From NCBI RefSeq assembly GCF_017220215.1, contig NZ_CP071129.1:248001-312000 (forward strand): a DNA stretch of 64,000 bases. The letters are read 5' to 3'. Within the stretch, counting starts at the first letter, position 1. Each line of letters begins with the position of its first letter. Of this stretch, positions 17,506 to 26,284 are shown piece after piece. The notes beneath the pieces were generated by a model. It worked only from the letters and a program-made list of their open reading frames with translations. It was not told the DNA's origin and ran no database searches. Origin of the DNA: Caballeronia sp. M1242 (GTDB lineage: Bacteria > Pseudomonadota > Gammaproteobacteria > Burkholderiales > Burkholderiaceae). The position numbers were made by a program, and so were the translations under genes.

Positions 17506-17952
17506 ATGATCTCGACACACAAGCCGCATCTGCTCTACTGCGCAGCCATCGCCGCCGCAATGCTCGCATCGACGATCGCGCATGCCGATACCGTCGCGCT
17601 GAAGGCGAATCTTCAGCCGTCGAGCGAAGTGCCACCGCGCGTGAGCAAAGGTCACGGCACGCTCGATGCCACCTTCGACACGAATACCAAGCAACTCACC
17701 TGGACCGCGACGTACGCCGACCTTTCCGGCCCCGTCACGATGGCGCACTTCCACGGCCCCGCGCCAGTCGGGCAGAACGCGAAAGTGCAGGTGCCCGTCG
17801 ATAAACGCGCCCTCGCCAGCCCGATGACAGGGCAGGCCACGCTCACGGAACAGCAGGTTTCCGACTTGATGGCCGGGCAGTGGTACTTCAACGTTCACAC
17901 GCAAGAGAACCCGACCGGCGAGATTCGCGGTCAGGTCATGCCGTCGAACTAA
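17506..17952 (+). CDS. Secreted CHRD-domain protein
   Basis: A 148-residue exported protein. The signal peptide is about residues 1-27 (LLYCAAIAAAMLASTIAHA), and nearly all the rest is one CHRD domain (LKANLQPSSEVPP; MAHFHGPAPVGQNA; GQWYFNVHTQENPTGEIRGQV). The domain was named from chordin; in bacteria its molecular role is unknown, with a likely envelope or extracellular location. An ATG at 17485 is in frame, but GGAG at 17493-17496 positions ribosomes on the ATG at 17506. The next gene starts 36 bp later on the same strand. Confidence 0.88.
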   Translation: MISTHKPHLLYCAAIAAAMLASTIAHADTVALKANLQPSSEVPPRVSKGHGTLDATFDTNTKQLTWTATYADLSGPVTMAHFHGPAPVGQNAKVQVPVDKRALASPMTGQATLTEQQVSDLMAGQWYFNVHTQENPTGEIRGQVMPSN

Positions 17953-17988
17953 CGTGAATCGCGAAATCGGAGGACAGGAGCGCGCGCG

Positions 17989-18909
17989 ATGAGTTGGCAA
18001 AGCGCATTCGCGTGCTGGGTCTTGCGGCGCCGGATGCGTCCGGAGACCGCGAAGCCCGTGCTCGATGTCGAGCGCGCCCGCGCGTACACGTCGCGCCGGC
18101 TGTGGTCGCCGCCGGTGCCGAAGGGCTGGCAATTGGAAGTGGGCGCGAACGGAGAGTGGCTGCGATCATCGGCATCGCGCAGAACGATTCTCTATCTGCA
18201 CGGCGGCGGCTATTACTTTTGCTCGCCGCGCAGTCATCGCGCGATCAGTTTCGGGCTCGCCGTGCGCGCGCAGGCCAACGTGTTCTCGCTGGATTACAGA
18301 CTCGCGCCCGAGCACCGCTTTCCGGCCGCAGTGGACGACGCCGTCGCGGCCTATCGCGCGTTGCTCGCCGATGCCGCGCCGCAAACCATCGTGATCGCCG
18401 GCGATTCGGCTGGCGGCGGTCTCGCGCTCGCGACGCTGCTCGCGTTGCGCGATGCCGGCGACGCGCTTCCGGCAGGCGCCGTCCTGTTTTCGCCGTGGAC
18501 GGACCTGACGGGCAGCGGCGCGTCGATGATGAGCAACGAGGGCCGCGATCCGATGTTCCACGCCGCCGTTTTCCCGAAGGTCGCCGCGCAATATCTGGGC
18601 GATGCCGACGCCGCGCATCCTCATGCGTCTCCGCTTTTCGGCCATTACGACGGCTTGCCGCCGTTGCTGATTCAGGCCGCCGACACCGAACTCCTGCTCG
18701 ACGATTCCACGCGCGTCGCGAAGAAGGCGCGAGCGGCGGGCGTTCGCGTCGATCTGGAGATCTGGCGCAACGTGCCGCACATCTTCCCGATCTGGGCGCC
18801 GTTCATGCCCGAAGCGCGGCAGGCGCTCGCGCACGCCGCCCGGTTTATCGAAGACGTGACCGGCGCGCCCGCGCCGCATCATCGGCTGCCCATGACCTCG
18901 ATCGTCTGA
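17989..18909 (+). CDS. Alpha/beta hydrolase of the hormone-sensitive-lipase family
   Basis: A 306-residue esterase. The oxyanion-hole motif HGGG lies at residues 71-74 (LYLHGGGYYF) and the nucleophile elbow GDSAGGGLA at 138-146 with Ser140. The Asp in the segment following IQAADTELLLDDS and the His in NVPHIFPIW complete the triad. These are bacterial HSL/type IV esterase features; short-chain acyl esters are the likely substrates. There is no signal peptide, so it is cytoplasmic. Its last 31 bp overlap the 3' end of the convergent EcsC-like gene. Confidence 0.9.
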   Translation: MSWQSAFACWVLRRRMRPETAKPVLDVERARAYTSRRLWSPPVPKGWQLEVGANGEWLRSSASRRTILYLHGGGYYFCSPRSHRAISFGLAVRAQANVFSLDYRLAPEHRFPAAVDDAVAAYRALLADAAPQTIVIAGDSAGGGLALATLLALRDAGDALPAGAVLFSPWTDLTGSGASMMSNEGRDPMFHAAVFPKVAAQYLGDADAAHPHASPLFGHYDGLPPLLIQAADTELLLDDSTRVAKKARAAGVRVDLEIWRNVPHIFPIWAPFMPEARQALAHAARFIEDVTGAPAPHHRLPMTSIV

Positions 18910-19727
18910 TACGCCCGTTCGACCGCCGCGGTGCCGTATTGCCGCTCCAGTCGCCGCACGGTGAAGTGGCCGTGCGCCATCTGCTGAAAGTGATCGATGA
19001 AGACGGTGTTGACCATCGCGCCGAGCACCGCGCCGATCGCCGGAATCGACTTCGCCGCCACCTGCTCGCTGACCTGCACGGAAAACCGGGAGGCGATGGT
19101 CTGCAAGAACTTGAGCAGCGCCGTCGATCCGTGTCCGCTCAGCCCCTTCGCCGTGATCTCGCTCGTCGCCCGCGAGACGGACTGCGCCAGCGCGCCGCGC
19201 ACGATGAAATAGCCGAGATCGGCGTTGTCGTCGTCCTTATGCGTGCCGCCCATGCCGAGCACCATCATGCATTGCAGTTGCGTTTCCACGCGATGCACGT
19301 CCTCGCCCTCGCTGCGAGCGATATCGCAAATCGAGCGGAACATGAGCGTGGTCGTCACCGGCAACTCGACCGGCAGCGCGAAGAGGCCGAATGCGCCGCC
19401 CGCCGCGCCGGTCGTCGCAACGGCGAGCTTGTGGAGCAGGTTGTTCGGCTTGTCGGGCGGCGGCGCGAGCAGCGAGCCGGCGGGCGCGCTCTTGCCGAGC
19501 GTTCGCAGCGCGAGTTGCAGGCATTTCTTCAGCGCGAGTTGCGTCGCTTCGTCGACTTTTTCCTGCGCGGCGGCGGGCAGGCGGCCCATCAGCTTCTCGA
19601 TGGGCGCGCCGATCACGCTCGCCAGCTTCATCGTGAGCGACGGACTTTCGAGCGCTTCCTTGGCGCGGGAGAGGGCGGCGAAGTCCTCCGGCATGAGCGG
19701 CGAGGTGATGATGGGCGTCGGTTCCAT
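18879..19727 (-). CDS. EcsC-family protein
   Basis: A 282-residue protein of the EcsC family, with the core IGAPIEKLMGRLPAAAQEKVDE, a Gly/Ala-rich central hydrophobic segment (TTGAAGGAFGLFALPVELPVTT) and RSICDIARSEGEDV. The family takes its name from a gene beside a Bacillus ABC transporter, but the biochemical role is unknown. The hydrophobic centre suggests membrane association. I start at ATG 19727; an in-frame GTG at 19763 would add 12 residues and neither has a strong ribosome-binding site. The stop overlaps the esterase 3' end. It is divergent from the DHA2 exporter. Confidence 0.82.
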   Translation of the reverse strand: MEPTPIITSPLMPEDFAALSRAKEALESPSLTMKLASVIGAPIEKLMGRLPAAAQEKVDEATQLALKKCLQLALRTLGKSAPAGSLLAPPPDKPNNLLHKLAVATTGAAGGAFGLFALPVELPVTTTLMFRSICDIARSEGEDVHRVETQLQCMMVLGMGGTHKDDDNADLGYFIVRGALAQSVSRATSEITAKGLSGHGSTALLKFLQTIASRFSVQVSEQVAAKSIPAIGAVLGAMVNTVFIDHFQQMAHGHFTVRRLERQYGTAAVERAYQTIEVMGSR

Positions 19728-19787
19728 GCGTCGTTTCTTGATCCGAAAAGGGTGATTGACCACGCAGCTTAGAGCGCGGCACCGTGC

Positions 19788-19793
19788 TATGAT
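19788..19793 (+). promoter_or_regulatory. Putative -10 (TATGAT) for the DHA2 exporter
   Basis: TATGAT lies ten bases before the TTGACTAGTCAA palindrome and 40 bp before the exporter ATG. The -35 is poor (TTGACC at 19756 is too far), which is common for activatable or derepressible promoters. The predicted start point falls just at or before the operator. Confidence 0.4.
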
Positions 19794-19802
19794 TCCATTT
19801 AA

Positions 19803-19814
19803 GTTGACTAGTCA
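19803..19814. promoter_or_regulatory. Perfect palindrome TTGACTAGTCAA, likely MarR operator
   Basis: A 12-bp perfect dyad between the putative -10 and the ATG of the exporter, typical of MarR-family operators (TTGA...TCAA). The only MarR gene nearby is the second gene of the same operon. Binding would block transcription, giving drug-inducible expression and autoregulation. Regulator assignment is inference. Confidence 0.6.
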
Positions 19815-19833
19815 ATCATTGCTCTTACAAAAA

Positions 19834-21429
19834 ATGGCCGTTCATACAGCCGCGCATCATTCGAGCGGGCAGGTCCTCCCGTTTCGCGAATCCCTCATGG
19901 CGATGCTGGGCATCTCCTTCGTGACGATGCTCGTCGCGCTCGACCAGACCGTCGTCGGCACTGCGCTGCCGACCATCGTCGCGGAGCTTAGGGGCTTCGA
20001 GCTCTACGCGTGGGTCGCGACTTCCTACCTCCTGACATCCGTCATCACAGTGCCGATTTTCGGACGGCTCGGCGACTACTACGGGCGCAAGCCGTTCGTG
20101 ATCGCGTCGATCGTCGTGTTCACGGTGGCGTCCGTGCTATGCGGGCTCGCCAACAGCATGATGTTCCTCGTGCTCGCTCGTGGCTTGCAGGGCATCGGCG
20201 GCGGCATGCTGGTCGGCACGGCGTTCGCGTGCATCGCGGATCTTTTCCCGGACAACGTCGTGCGCCTGCGCTGGCAAGTGCTGATGAGCTCGGCGTTCGG
20301 CATCGCGAACGCGGTCGGGCCGTCGCTCGGCGGGTTCCTCACGCAGTACTACGGCTGGCGCTCCGTGTTCTATGTGAATCTGCCGGTCGGCGCGCTCTCG
20401 CTGTTCTTCGTGTGGCGCTTCCTGCCGCATCTTCGGCATGTCGCGCATGAAGGCAAGATGCGGCTCGACTGGCCCGGCGCGGTGCTCATTGCCGTCGCGC
20501 TCGGCGCGCTGCAACTGTTCGTCGAAATGTTGCCGAAGCACGGCGTGAGCCTGGAGACGGCGACGCTGCTTGTGGCGAGCGCCGCCGCCGGCTTCGCGCT
20601 CTGGAAATGGGAAATGCGCTGCGATTACGCGATCCTTCCCATCGACATGTTTCGCAACCAGAGTCTCGCGGCGCTCTTCACGCTCGCCATTCTGGGCGGC
20701 TTCACGATGTTCTCGCTGCTCTTTTACGCGCCGCTCCTGTTCCAGGGCGGCTTCGGCATGTCGCCGCAGGGCGCGGGCATGATGATCACGCCGCTCGTGG
20801 TGTTCATCACCATCGGCAGCATTCTGAACGGGCGCATCGTCACGCGGCTGTCGAACCCGAACCGCATGCTTTACATCGGCTTCGGATGCCTCGCGGTGTC
20901 GTGCCTCGGCGTGGTCATCGCGACGCACACGATGCCCCGCGCGCTGCTGCTCGTTTTCATGCTGCTCGGCGGATTGGGCCTCGGCTTCGTGATGCCGAAC
21001 CTCACCGTGTTCGCGCAACAGACGGCGGGCCGCCAGCATCTCGGCATCGCGACTGCGCTGTTGCAATCGCTGCGCATGATCGGCGGAATGATCGGCACGG
21101 CGCTGACCGGCACGCTCGTGAGCCATTTGTACGCAAGCGGCGTGAGCCTCGCGCTGGAGCGGGATCACGCGATGCGTTGGTTCGCCGACCTTTCCGACCC
21201 GCAGATTCTCATCAATCACGAAGGACAGCAGACGCTGCTCGCGCAACTCTCGGCGGCGGGCCACAACGGCGCGATGCTGCTCGAAGCGGCGCGCGAGGCG
21301 CTGGTCGCGGCGATCCACATCGGGCTCGCGGTCGCGGCGGTGGTGGCGGTGGTGTCGGTATGGCAATCGCGCCGCGTGCCGCTCGTGCGCTTGAAACGCC
21401 AGCCTGAACCGGTCATCCTCGCCGAATGA
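19834..21429 (+). CDS. DHA2-family MFS multidrug exporter (EmrB/QacA type)
   Basis: A 531-residue transporter with 14 predicted membrane segments. It has the DHA2 signatures LDQTVVGTALPTIVAEL in TM1, GRLGDYYGRKPFV (motif A) and RGLQGIGGGMLVG, plus LGGFLTQYYGWRSVFYVNLP (motif C and the loop after it). It is a proton-driven exporter of drugs or toxic metabolites in the inner membrane. ATG 19834 begins the conserved N-terminus; the ribosome-binding site is weak. Its stop overlaps an ATG of the marR frame, so the two genes form an operon under the operator at 19803-19814. Confidence 0.93.
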   Translation: MAVHTAAHHSSGQVLPFRESLMAMLGISFVTMLVALDQTVVGTALPTIVAELRGFELYAWVATSYLLTSVITVPIFGRLGDYYGRKPFVIASIVVFTVASVLCGLANSMMFLVLARGLQGIGGGMLVGTAFACIADLFPDNVVRLRWQVLMSSAFGIANAVGPSLGGFLTQYYGWRSVFYVNLPVGALSLFFVWRFLPHLRHVAHEGKMRLDWPGAVLIAVALGALQLFVEMLPKHGVSLETATLLVASAAAGFALWKWEMRCDYAILPIDMFRNQSLAALFTLAILGGFTMFSLLFYAPLLFQGGFGMSPQGAGMMITPLVVFITIGSILNGRIVTRLSNPNRMLYIGFGCLAVSCLGVVIATHTMPRALLLVFMLLGGLGLGFVMPNLTVFAQQTAGRQHLGIATALLQSLRMIGGMIGTALTGTLVSHLYASGVSLALERDHAMRWFADLSDPQILINHEGQQTLLAQLSAAGHNGAMLLEAAREALVAAIHIGLAVAAVVAVVSVWQSRRVPLVRLKRQPEPVILAE

Positions 21430-21449
21430 CGATCAAGGGAACCACAAGC

Positions 21450-21914
21450 ATGGACGAACAGGATCGGATCGCCGTGGTGCAACAGTTCGGGCGCACGTAT
21501 CGCGCGTTCATGTCGGCGTTCGAGCTGGCGGTCGGCCAGCCGATGCCGCGCTGGCGCATTCTGCTCGCGCTGCACGAGCACGCGGGCGTGCTGTCGCAGA
21601 AGGCGCTGGTGGAGCGGCTGCGCGTCGATCCCGGCGCGCTCACGCGGCAGTTGAAGACGCTGGAATCGCTCGGCTGGATCGTGCGCAGCGTCGATGCGCG
21701 CGACAATCGGGTATCGAATGTCGCGTTGACGGCGCAGGGCCGCGCCGCCACGGAAGAGGGCTTGCCGCGCCGCAACGCGTTTCTGCACGACACCATGGCA
21801 TCGATGCCCGACGACGCGATCGAAGCATTGTCCGGCGCGCTCCAATTGCTCGAATCGCGCATACAGGAAGTGGCCGCGGCGAGCGCGGCAGCCACCGCCG
21901 ACGACAAGGCTTAG
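21450..21914 (+). CDS. MarR-family transcriptional regulator
   Basis: A 154-residue winged-helix repressor with a dimerisation helix at the N-terminus, SQKALVERLRVDPGALTRQLKTLE as recognition region and VRSVDARDNRVSNVALTAQG as wing. It probably represses the upstream exporter and itself through TTGACTAGTCAA. An in-frame ATG at 21426 overlaps the exporter stop (ATGA), but AAGGGA nine bases before 21450 favours the later start. Its stop overlaps by three bases the stop of the convergent deaminase gene. Confidence 0.9.
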   Translation: MDEQDRIAVVQQFGRTYRAFMSAFELAVGQPMPRWRILLALHEHAGVLSQKALVERLRVDPGALTRQLKTLESLGWIVRSVDARDNRVSNVALTAQGRAATEEGLPRRNAFLHDTMASMPDDAIEALSGALQLLESRIQEVAAASAAATADDKA

Positions 21915-23185
21915 AAGAACGTTTCGATCACTTCGGTCACGCGATACTTCCGGTCGACGACGAGCACTTGCCGCCATTTGTCGAACGTCAGGCACGGATG
22001 CGAGATGTCGAACGCGATCATGTCGCCGACCTTCACGTCGTCGCCGGGCTTGATCCGCATGTACGCGTGCTGATCCATCAGGCCGAAAATCTCCCAGCCT
22101 TCCTCCGCCGACACATCGCGCGGCGCCTCCGCGCCCGGCCGATAGTGCTTCGCCGGCTCGGGCATGCCCGCATCGAAGGCCGAGTCGCGCTTGCCGAGCC
22201 CGATGATCGCGCGGTCCGGCTCCGGAATCGACTGCACGTAGGCCCATAACTGGAGCGCGGGTTTCAGCCCCTGACCCATGCTCTTCGCGATGGGATTGCG
22301 CGCGAAAATCTCGTTCTGCGCTTTCTTGTAGATGCCCACATCGTGCGTCAGATAGCAGCCGGGGCGCAGCACCACTTCGATAGCGTCGCTGTTCGCCTTC
22401 GCGAATTCGTCCGCGACGACGTCATACCACGCCGATCCCGCGCCGGACAGAATCGCCGGCTTGCGCGCGATCTTTCCCTCGTCGATCAGCGTGCGCGTGA
22501 CATCGACGGCGCTCTTCAGGAAGTCGCGCACCTTCGACTCGTCCTGCAACACGCCTTCGTAAAGTTCGACGCCCGCCAGTTCGATCACGCCCGGCCAGCG
22601 CGCAATCGCGGCGAGCACGGCTTCGCGCTGCGCGTCGTCGCGCACGCCGGTGCGGCCGCCCGGCACGCCCATTTCGATCAGCACGTTCAGCTTCTTGCGC
22701 ACGTCCGTGAAGAACGCGCCGAGTTGATCGACGCCATCGGCTGAATCCACAAGGCAGAAGAATTCGAAGCTCGGATCGGTGAGCAACTCCGCGATCATGC
22801 CCATGTTGCGCTTGCCGACGAGCTGATTCGCCATCAACACGCGATGCACGCCGCCGCGATACGCCGCGCGCACCTGATGCGCGGTGGCGAGCGTGATGCC
22901 CCACGCGCCGGTATCGAGCTGGCGGCGAAACAGTTGCGGCGCCATCGTCGTCTTGCCGTGCGGCGCGAGCTTCACGCCGTATTCCCCGACGAACGCCTGC
23001 ATCCACTTCAGGTTGTGCTCGATGCGCTCGGCGTACAGCACGGCGGCGGGCAGGCTCACGTCTTCTTCGAGCAGATTCCATTGCAGACGCCCGGCTTCGC
23101 CCAACTGGATGCTCGTGCCGGGCACCATGCCGAGACCCTTGCCGAACGGGTCGATCGTCGCGCTCTGATAGTTTGTAACTTTCAT
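21911..23185 (-). CDS. Zinc/PLP D-serine-deaminase-like (DSD1 family, fold type III) enzyme
   Basis: A 424-residue PLP enzyme with an alanine-racemase-type barrel. The PLP lysine is K78 in VKLAPHGKTTMAPQL. A C-terminal beta domain carries SHPCLTFDKW, whose His396 and Cys398 match the zinc ligands of eukaryotic-type D-serine dehydratase and D-threonine aldolase relatives. The likely reaction is deamination or dehydration of a D-amino acid. The second Met is taken as the start: GGAG, nine bases before it, overlaps the upstream ATG at 23200. It is divergent from an RpiR regulator followed by D-aminoacylase and ridA, which supports a D-amino-acid role. Whether it acts on Ser, Thr or hydroxyaspartate is open. 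Confidence 0.87.
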   Translation of the reverse strand: MKVTNYQSATIDPFGKGLGMVPGTSIQLGEAGRLQWNLLEEDVSLPAAVLYAERIEHNLKWMQAFVGEYGVKLAPHGKTTMAPQLFRRQLDTGAWGITLATAHQVRAAYRGGVHRVLMANQLVGKRNMGMIAELLTDPSFEFFCLVDSADGVDQLGAFFTDVRKKLNVLIEMGVPGGRTGVRDDAQREAVLAAIARWPGVIELAGVELYEGVLQDESKVRDFLKSAVDVTRTLIDEGKIARKPAILSGAGSAWYDVVADEFAKANSDAIEVVLRPGCYLTHDVGIYKKAQNEIFARNPIAKSMGQGLKPALQLWAYVQSIPEPDRAIIGLGKRDSAFDAGMPEPAKHYRPGAEAPRDVSAEEGWEIFGLMDQHAYMRIKPGDDVKVGDMIAFDISHPCLTFDKWRQVLVVDRKYRVTEVIETFF

Positions 23186-23287
23186 GTGCTGCTGCTCCAT
23201 CGGTCCGATTAGATGCGTTTGTGTACGCGCTTAAAAGCCTTCACGGTTGACGGCACTATGGTACCCAAAGTAGGATCGGCGTTGAAT

Positions 23288-23302
23288 TGTTATTTAGTAA
23301 CA
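23288..23302. promoter_or_regulatory. Inverted repeat TGTTA-N5-TAACA, possible RpiR operator
   Basis: A 5+5 bp dyad in the 141-bp divergent gap between the deaminase and RpiR genes, 25 bp before the RpiR ATG. It could let the regulator control both directions. Short and unconfirmed. Confidence 0.35.
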
Positions 23303-23326
23303 CGCGCCCCGAGTAAACCCGACACC

Positions 23327-24214
23327 ATGAACGGCCCAGCCGATCCGCAGAGCTTCGATATCGTCGCGCGCATCGCCGAGCGTGCGCCCGCGTTGCGCAG
23401 CGCCGAGCGCAAGGTCGCCGCGCTCATTCTCGACGATCTCACGGGCGCGTCGCGGGCGAGCATCGGCGCGCTCGCGGAGCAGGCGGATGTGAGCATTGCC
23501 ACGGTGACGCGCTTCGCGAAAGCCGTCGGCTGCGAAGACGTGCGCGAACTGAAGCTGCGGCTCGCTCAAGCGGCGGCGGTCGGCCAGCGATTCCTGAAGC
23601 GCGAGCCGGACGCGTTGCCGGATTCGCTCGCCACGCGCATCTTCGAGGAAGTGCAGACGACGCTCGCGCAGAATCAGGGCGCGTTGCGCGCCGCGCCGGT
23701 CGCCGAAGCAGCCGATGCGCTCGCCGCCGCGTCGATGATTTACGTGTTCGGCATGGGCGGCGGTTCGACCGCGCTCGCCGACGAAATGCGCTTTCGCCTC
23801 GTGCGGCTCGGGCGGCCCGTCGCGTCGTACCAAGATGGGCTGTTGCAGCGCATGGTGGCGTCCACGTTGTCGAAAGAGCATGTCGTCGTCGCGCTTTCGG
23901 TGACGGGGCAGACGCCCGAGATGGTGGAGAGCTGCCGGCTCGCTCGCGAATACGGCGCGCGCGTGATCGCGCTGACCGCGCCCGCGTCGCCGCTCGGCGC
24001 GCTCGCGGACTGGCTCATTCCCGTCATCGCGATTGAAACGGATTTCATCTACAAGCCGTCGTCGTCGCGCTACGCGATGATGATGGCGCTCGACCTGCTC
24101 GTCACCGAACTTGCGGTGAAGCAGGCCGACCGCAGCCGCGAACTGCTGCGCCGCATGAAACACGCGCTCGACGCGCATCGCGGCGGCGGCGAGCGCCAAC
24201 CTTTGGGAGATTGA
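23327..24214 (+). CDS. RpiR/MurR-family regulator (HTH + SIS)
   Basis: A 295-residue regulator. The N-terminal HTH (residues 1-80) contains RSAERKVAALILDDLTGASR and SIATVTRFAKAVGCEDVRELK. The C-terminal SIS domain (about 115-250) has VFGMGGGSTALADEM and VVALSVTGQTPEMVESCRLA, which bind phosphosugars in the family; many homologues beside amidohydrolase genes sense other ligands. The frame is open upstream to an ATG at 23213, but the conserved N-terminus starts at MNGPADPQSF. It lies two bases from the D-aminoacylase start, so it is co-transcribed with its presumed target. Confidence 0.9.
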   Translation: MNGPADPQSFDIVARIAERAPALRSAERKVAALILDDLTGASRASIGALAEQADVSIATVTRFAKAVGCEDVRELKLRLAQAAAVGQRFLKREPDALPDSLATRIFEEVQTTLAQNQGALRAAPVAEAADALAAASMIYVFGMGGGSTALADEMRFRLVRLGRPVASYQDGLLQRMVASTLSKEHVVVALSVTGQTPEMVESCRLAREYGARVIALTAPASPLGALADWLIPVIAIETDFIYKPSSSRYAMMMALDLLVTELAVKQADRSRELLRRMKHALDAHRGGGERQPLGD

Positions 24215-24216
24215 TC

Positions 24217-25695
24217 ATGGAAAAGTGCGACACGCTGATCGTCGGCGCGCGCGTGATCGACGGCACCGGCGCGCCCGCCGTCGAGCGCGATGTCGCCGTG
24301 CGCGACGGCCGCATCGTCGCAATGGAGCCGCACGGCGGTTTGTCGGACTGGAGCGCCGACGACGTGTTCGACGCGCGCGGCAAAGTGCTCGCGCCCGGTT
24401 TCATCGACGTCCACACGCACGACGACACGCACGTGATCCGCTCGCCGCAGATGATGCCGAAGATCACGCAGGGCGTGACGACGGTGATCGTCGGCAATTG
24501 CGGGATCAGCGCGTCACCGGTGACGTTGAAGGGCGATCCGCCCGATCCGATGAACCTGCTCGGCGATGCCGCCGCGTTCCGCTATCCGACCTTCGCGGCC
24601 TATGTCGATGCCGTGAACGACGCGCGTCCGGCCGTAAATGTCGGCGCGCTGATCGGCCATACGGCGCTGCGCAACAACCACATGGACCGGCTCGACCGCG
24701 CCGCGACCGCCGGTGAAATCGCCGGCATGCGCGTGCAGCTCGAAGAGGCGCTGGACAACGGCGCGCTCGGTTTGTCGAGCGGGCTCGCGTACGGATCGGC
24801 GTTCAACGCGCCGCCCGAGGAAGTGCAGGCGCTGGCCGAGCCGCTCGCGAAAGCGGGCGCGCTCTACACGACGCACATGCGCACCGAGTTCGACGCCATT
24901 CTCGACGCGATGGAAGAGGCGTATCGCGTCGGCCGTCATGCGCGCGTGCCGGTGGTGATTTCGCATCTGAAGTGCGCGGGGCCGTCGAACTGGGGGCGCA
25001 GCGTGGAAGTGCTGAAGTCGATCGAAACCGTGCGCGAAGGACAGCCGGTCGGTTGCGACTGTTATCCGTACAACCGCAGTTCGTCGACGCTCGACCTGAA
25101 GCAAGTGACGGGCGATATCGACATCACGATCACATGGTCGACGCCGCATCCGGAGATGGCGGGCAAGCTGATCCGTGAGGTTGCGGCCGAATGGAACGTG
25201 AGCCAGCAGGAGGCCGCGAAGCGCCTGCAACCGGCGGGCGCTGTGTATCACAACATGTCGGAGGACGACGTGCGGCGCATTCTGTCGCATCCCGCGACGA
25301 TGGTCGGCTCCGATGGCCTGCCGAACGATCCGCTGCCGCATCCGCGGTTGTGGGGCGCGTTTCCGCGCGTGCTCGGCCACTATGCGCGCGATACGGCGCT
25401 GATCGCGCTCGAAGAGGCGGTGCGCAAGATGACGAGTCTCTCGGCGCGGCGTTTCGGGCTCACGGAGCGCGGCGAGGTGAAAGTGGGTTATCACGCCGAT
25501 CTTGTGGTGTTCGATCCCGAGCGCGTGCGCGATGCCGCGACCTTCGCGAAGCCGGAGCAGGCGGCCGATGGCATCGACGCGGTCTGGGTGAATGGCGTTT
25601 TGACGTATCGCGAGGCGGCGCTGACGGGCGAGCGCGCGGGACGTTTCGTGGCGCGCGGCGCGGCATCGAAGCTGGATGCGGCGGGCGCGTTTTAA
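24217..25695 (+). CDS. N-acyl-D-amino-acid deacylase (D-aminoacylase family)
   Basis: A 492-residue amidohydrolase. The metal site HTHDD follows the beta-sandwich strand (APGFIDVHTHDDTHV), and the bridging Cys is in VIVGNCGISASPV. Further motifs are SHLKCAGPSNWG and MVGSDGLPNDPLPHPR, with the catalytic Asp. These features match D-aminoacylases that release free D-amino acids from N-acyl forms. ATG 24217 has GGGAGA six to seven bases upstream, two bases after the RpiR stop. The product would feed the divergent deaminase. The acyl and side-chain preference is unknown. Confidence 0.92.
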   Translation: MEKCDTLIVGARVIDGTGAPAVERDVAVRDGRIVAMEPHGGLSDWSADDVFDARGKVLAPGFIDVHTHDDTHVIRSPQMMPKITQGVTTVIVGNCGISASPVTLKGDPPDPMNLLGDAAAFRYPTFAAYVDAVNDARPAVNVGALIGHTALRNNHMDRLDRAATAGEIAGMRVQLEEALDNGALGLSSGLAYGSAFNAPPEEVQALAEPLAKAGALYTTHMRTEFDAILDAMEEAYRVGRHARVPVVISHLKCAGPSNWGRSVEVLKSIETVREGQPVGCDCYPYNRSSSTLDLKQVTGDIDITITWSTPHPEMAGKLIREVAAEWNVSQQEAAKRLQPAGAVYHNMSEDDVRRILSHPATMVGSDGLPNDPLPHPRLWGAFPRVLGHYARDTALIALEEAVRKMTSLSARRFGLTERGEVKVGYHADLVVFDPERVRDAATFAKPEQAADGIDAVWVNGVLTYREAALTGERAGRFVARGAASKLDAAGAF

Positions 25696-25725
25696 GACTT
25701 ATTGCGGACCAAAAGGAGTGCAAAG

Positions 25726-26112
25726 ATGAAGCGTTATGGCGTGGAAGGCGGCAAGGGACAAGGCGGCGCGCATATGCCGTTCGCACGCGCGGTCGAGGCC
25801 GATGGCTGGCTCTACGTGTCGGGCCAGACGCCGATGCAGGACGGCGAGGTGATCAACGGCGGCATCGTCGAGCAATCGCACAAGGCGATTCAGAACGTCA
25901 TCGCCATTCTCGAAGAAGCGGGCTACGGCACCGAGCATGTGGTGCGCTGCGGCGTGTGGCTGGACGATCCGCGCGACTTCGCTTCGTTCAACAAGGTGTT
26001 CAAGGAGTACTTCGGCGCGAACCCGCCGGCGCGGGCGTGCGTGGTGTCGTCGATGGTGATCGACTGCAAGGTGGAGGTGGATTGCGTGGCTTATAAGAAG
26101 CCGGGGGCGTGA
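25726..26112 (+). CDS. RidA-family reactive imine/enamine deaminase
   Basis: A 128-residue Rid (YjgF/YER057c/UK114) protein with GGAHMPFARAVEADGWLYVSG, TEHVVRCGVWLDD and the substrate-binding Arg in PPARACVVSSMV. Rid proteins hydrolyse 2-aminoacrylate-type enamines released by PLP dehydratases. Placement right after D-aminoacylase, and opposite a PLP deaminase, makes that role sensible here. AAGGAG seven bases upstream sets the ATG at 25726. It ends the operon, before a strong hairpin. Confidence 0.92.
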   Translation: MKRYGVEGGKGQGGAHMPFARAVEADGWLYVSGQTPMQDGEVINGGIVEQSHKAIQNVIAILEEAGYGTEHVVRCGVWLDDPRDFASFNKVFKEYFGANPPARACVVSSMVIDCKVEVDCVAYKKPGA

Positions 26113-26119
26113 TCTCGTG

Positions 26120-26156
26120 GCGGCTCAGCTCCGCGCGCGAGCAGAGCCGCTTTCTT
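26120..26156 (+). terminator. Terminator of the D-aminoacylase/ridA operon
   Basis: Stem GCGGCTC-A-GCTC / GAGC-A-GAGCCGC with one A-A mismatch and a seven-base loop, followed by TTTCTT, eight bases after the ridA stop. Confidence 0.8.
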
Positions 26157-26284
26157 CGCCGAATAGCGTATCAAGATTCCGATTCATCATTTTCCTGCGC
26201 AGTGTCGACCGAATGACAATCGGCCGTCGCTAGAATGACGCCGCCGCGCGAAGCGCGGCGCGCCTGTTAATGCGAAAGGAAGGT

